This document shows positions 5,406 through 6,117 of a DNA stretch of 6,117 nucleotides, piece after piece. The number at the start of each line of letters is the position of its first letter. Within the stretch, counting starts at the first letter, position 1. The position numbers and the translations under genes are program-made. The DNA comes from RGIG8748 sp045578205 (GTDB taxonomy: Bacteria > Bacillota > Clostridia > UMGS1810). The stretch is from NCBI GenBank assembly GCA_045578205.1, contig JAZNJU010000116.1, positions 1-6,117 on the forward strand. Direction: 5' to 3'. The notes under the pieces were generated by a model. It saw only the letters and a program-made list of their open reading frames with translations, was not told the DNA's origin and ran no database searches.

Positions 5406-6117
5406 TTACATGTCCTCAGGTTTGTAGTTCTTATTTAACATTCTCACAATAGCATAGGGTTTAACTTCCCTGTTCAGTTTGATTTTTACGGTCATCTGTG
5501 CGTGGGGTGCACTTTGTATAGGATTATCCCACTCATCGTACATATCCTCAACGGTGAAACTGAAATTATCTCCAAGGGGATTGATTACTTCCAGAATATC
5601 GCCTTTTTCAAACTTGTTGCGCTGCTCAAAAATTGCCGTACCGTCCTTACAGTCCATAGCCACCGCGGCTATTGTGTATTCCTGAATGTAGGTATTGCTT
5701 GTATAGAGTTGGTGCTTTTCAGTGGGCTTCCCAAAGTAAAATCCGTTGGTGTACTCTCGGTGGCTAACCTTGCTAAGTTCCTCAAGAATAGCATCGTCCA
5801 CCTTGTAATCGCCCCCACATTCAAAATACGCATCTATTGCATCTCTGTATGCTTTCACTACTGTGGCTACATAGAGTTCGTTTTTCACTCTTCCCTCTAT
5901 CTTGAAACTTGAAACGCCTGCACGGATAAGTTCAGGTATGTGCTCTATCATACACAAATCTTTGGAATTGAATATGAAGGTGCCTCTTTCGTTTTCAAAA
6001 ACGGGCATATATTCCCCCGGGCGCTTTTCTTCCATGAGATAATACTTCCAACGGCATGGATGGGTGCAGGCACCAAGATTTGCGTCTCTGCCTGTAAAAT
6101 AGTTACTGAGCAGGCAT
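5406..6117 (-). CDS. U32 family protein (peptidase U32 / TrhP-like tRNA hydroxylation protein), 3' part; start lies beyond the window
   Basis: C-terminal part of a U32 family protein. Members once called collagenase-like peptidases are now known in several cases to be iron-sulfur proteins that hydroxylate RNA or ubiquinone precursors; TrhP members act in 5-hydroxyuridine formation at tRNA position 34. The frame is open to 6116, giving 236 visible residues of a usual 400-430. The fragment begins with CLLSNYFTGRDANLGAC and continues THPCRWKYYL. Its Cys 1, 17 and 21 match conserved cysteines proposed to hold a 4Fe-4S cluster. Next come FIFNSKDLCMIEHIPELI, SFKIEGR (residues 70-76) with YVATVVKAYRDAID, and HREYTNGFYFG. 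From about residue 150 (TIAAVAMDCKDGTAIFEQRN...) the small beta-rich U32 C-terminal domain follows. Its presence favours the TrhP/YrrO-like branch over short U32 proteins. It is upstream of two membrane-protein genes in the same operon. Family assignment is firm; TrhP identity is inferred. Confidence 0.9.
   Translation of the reverse strand, partial: CLLSNYFTGRDANLGACTHPCRWKYYLMEEKRPGEYMPVFENERGTFIFNSKDLCMIEHIPELIRAGVSSFKIEGRVKNELYVATVVKAYRDAIDAYFECGGDYKVDDAILEELSKVSHREYTNGFYFGKPTEKHQLYTSNTYIQEYTIAAVAMDCKDGTAIFEQRNKFEKGDILEVINPLGDNFSFTVEDMYDEWDNPIQSAPHAQMTVKIKLNREVKPYAIVRMLNKNYKPEDM

Noticed and set aside
5502..5912. Plus-strand open frame of 136 residues opposite the U32 gene
   Set aside because: It is antisense to a conserved U32 sequence and no start site or family pattern supports it.
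1..6117. Mobile element, defence system, CRISPR array or biosynthetic cluster
   Set aside because: No transposase, integrase, repeat array, nuclease, helicase or biosynthetic enzyme is encoded; composition looks even across the window and every gene belongs to a common chromosomal family.

Overview
The window reads as ordinary chromosome of a low-to-moderate GC Gram-positive anaerobe, most likely a clostridial (Bacillota) gut-type bacterium. I infer this from strong GGAGG/GAGGTGAT ribosome binding sites, tightly packed operons, and the protein families present (AGCS symporter, AzlCD, clostridial-style MATE, YitT, and a U32 protein with its C-terminal domain). No species can be named from sequence alone. 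There are no RNA genes, CRISPR arrays, insertion sequences or phage genes, and no gene-free stretch longer than about 55 bp.

Layout. The left half (1-3811) carries five plus-strand genes. They are the 3' part of a sodium:amino-acid (AGCS) symporter, azlC, azlD, a MATE efflux pump and a TspO/MBR protein. The first four are almost certainly one transcript, with gaps of 10 bp, an 8 bp overlap, and an 11 bp gap (or a 4 bp ATGA overlap). tspO follows after 44 bp with no plus-strand terminator in between, so it is probably read from the same transcript. Its start codon and ribosome binding site lie inside a perfect inverted repeat. The right half (3864-6117) carries three minus-strand genes: the 3' part of a U32 family protein, then a UPF0126/TRIC-type membrane protein, then a YitT family membrane protein, with gaps of 16 and 14 bp. 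The two operons converge on a long palindrome at 3811-3852 that should terminate transcription in both directions.

How the genes work together. The plus-strand operon looks like an amino-acid and small-molecule transport unit. It has a sodium-driven amino-acid importer, a two-subunit branched-chain amino-acid exporter (AzlCD), a cation-coupled drug/metabolite exporter (MATE), and TspO, a small membrane protein that binds porphyrins and sterols. The minus-strand operon joins a probable tRNA-modification protein (U32, TrhP-like) to two poorly characterised multi-spanning membrane proteins. Six of the eight genes are clearly transporters or transporter-like, and TspO is a further membrane protein. 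All are recognisable families and appear intact except for the two cut by the window edges. I see no evidence for a new biological system; the most distinctive non-coding element is the hairpin over the tspO start.
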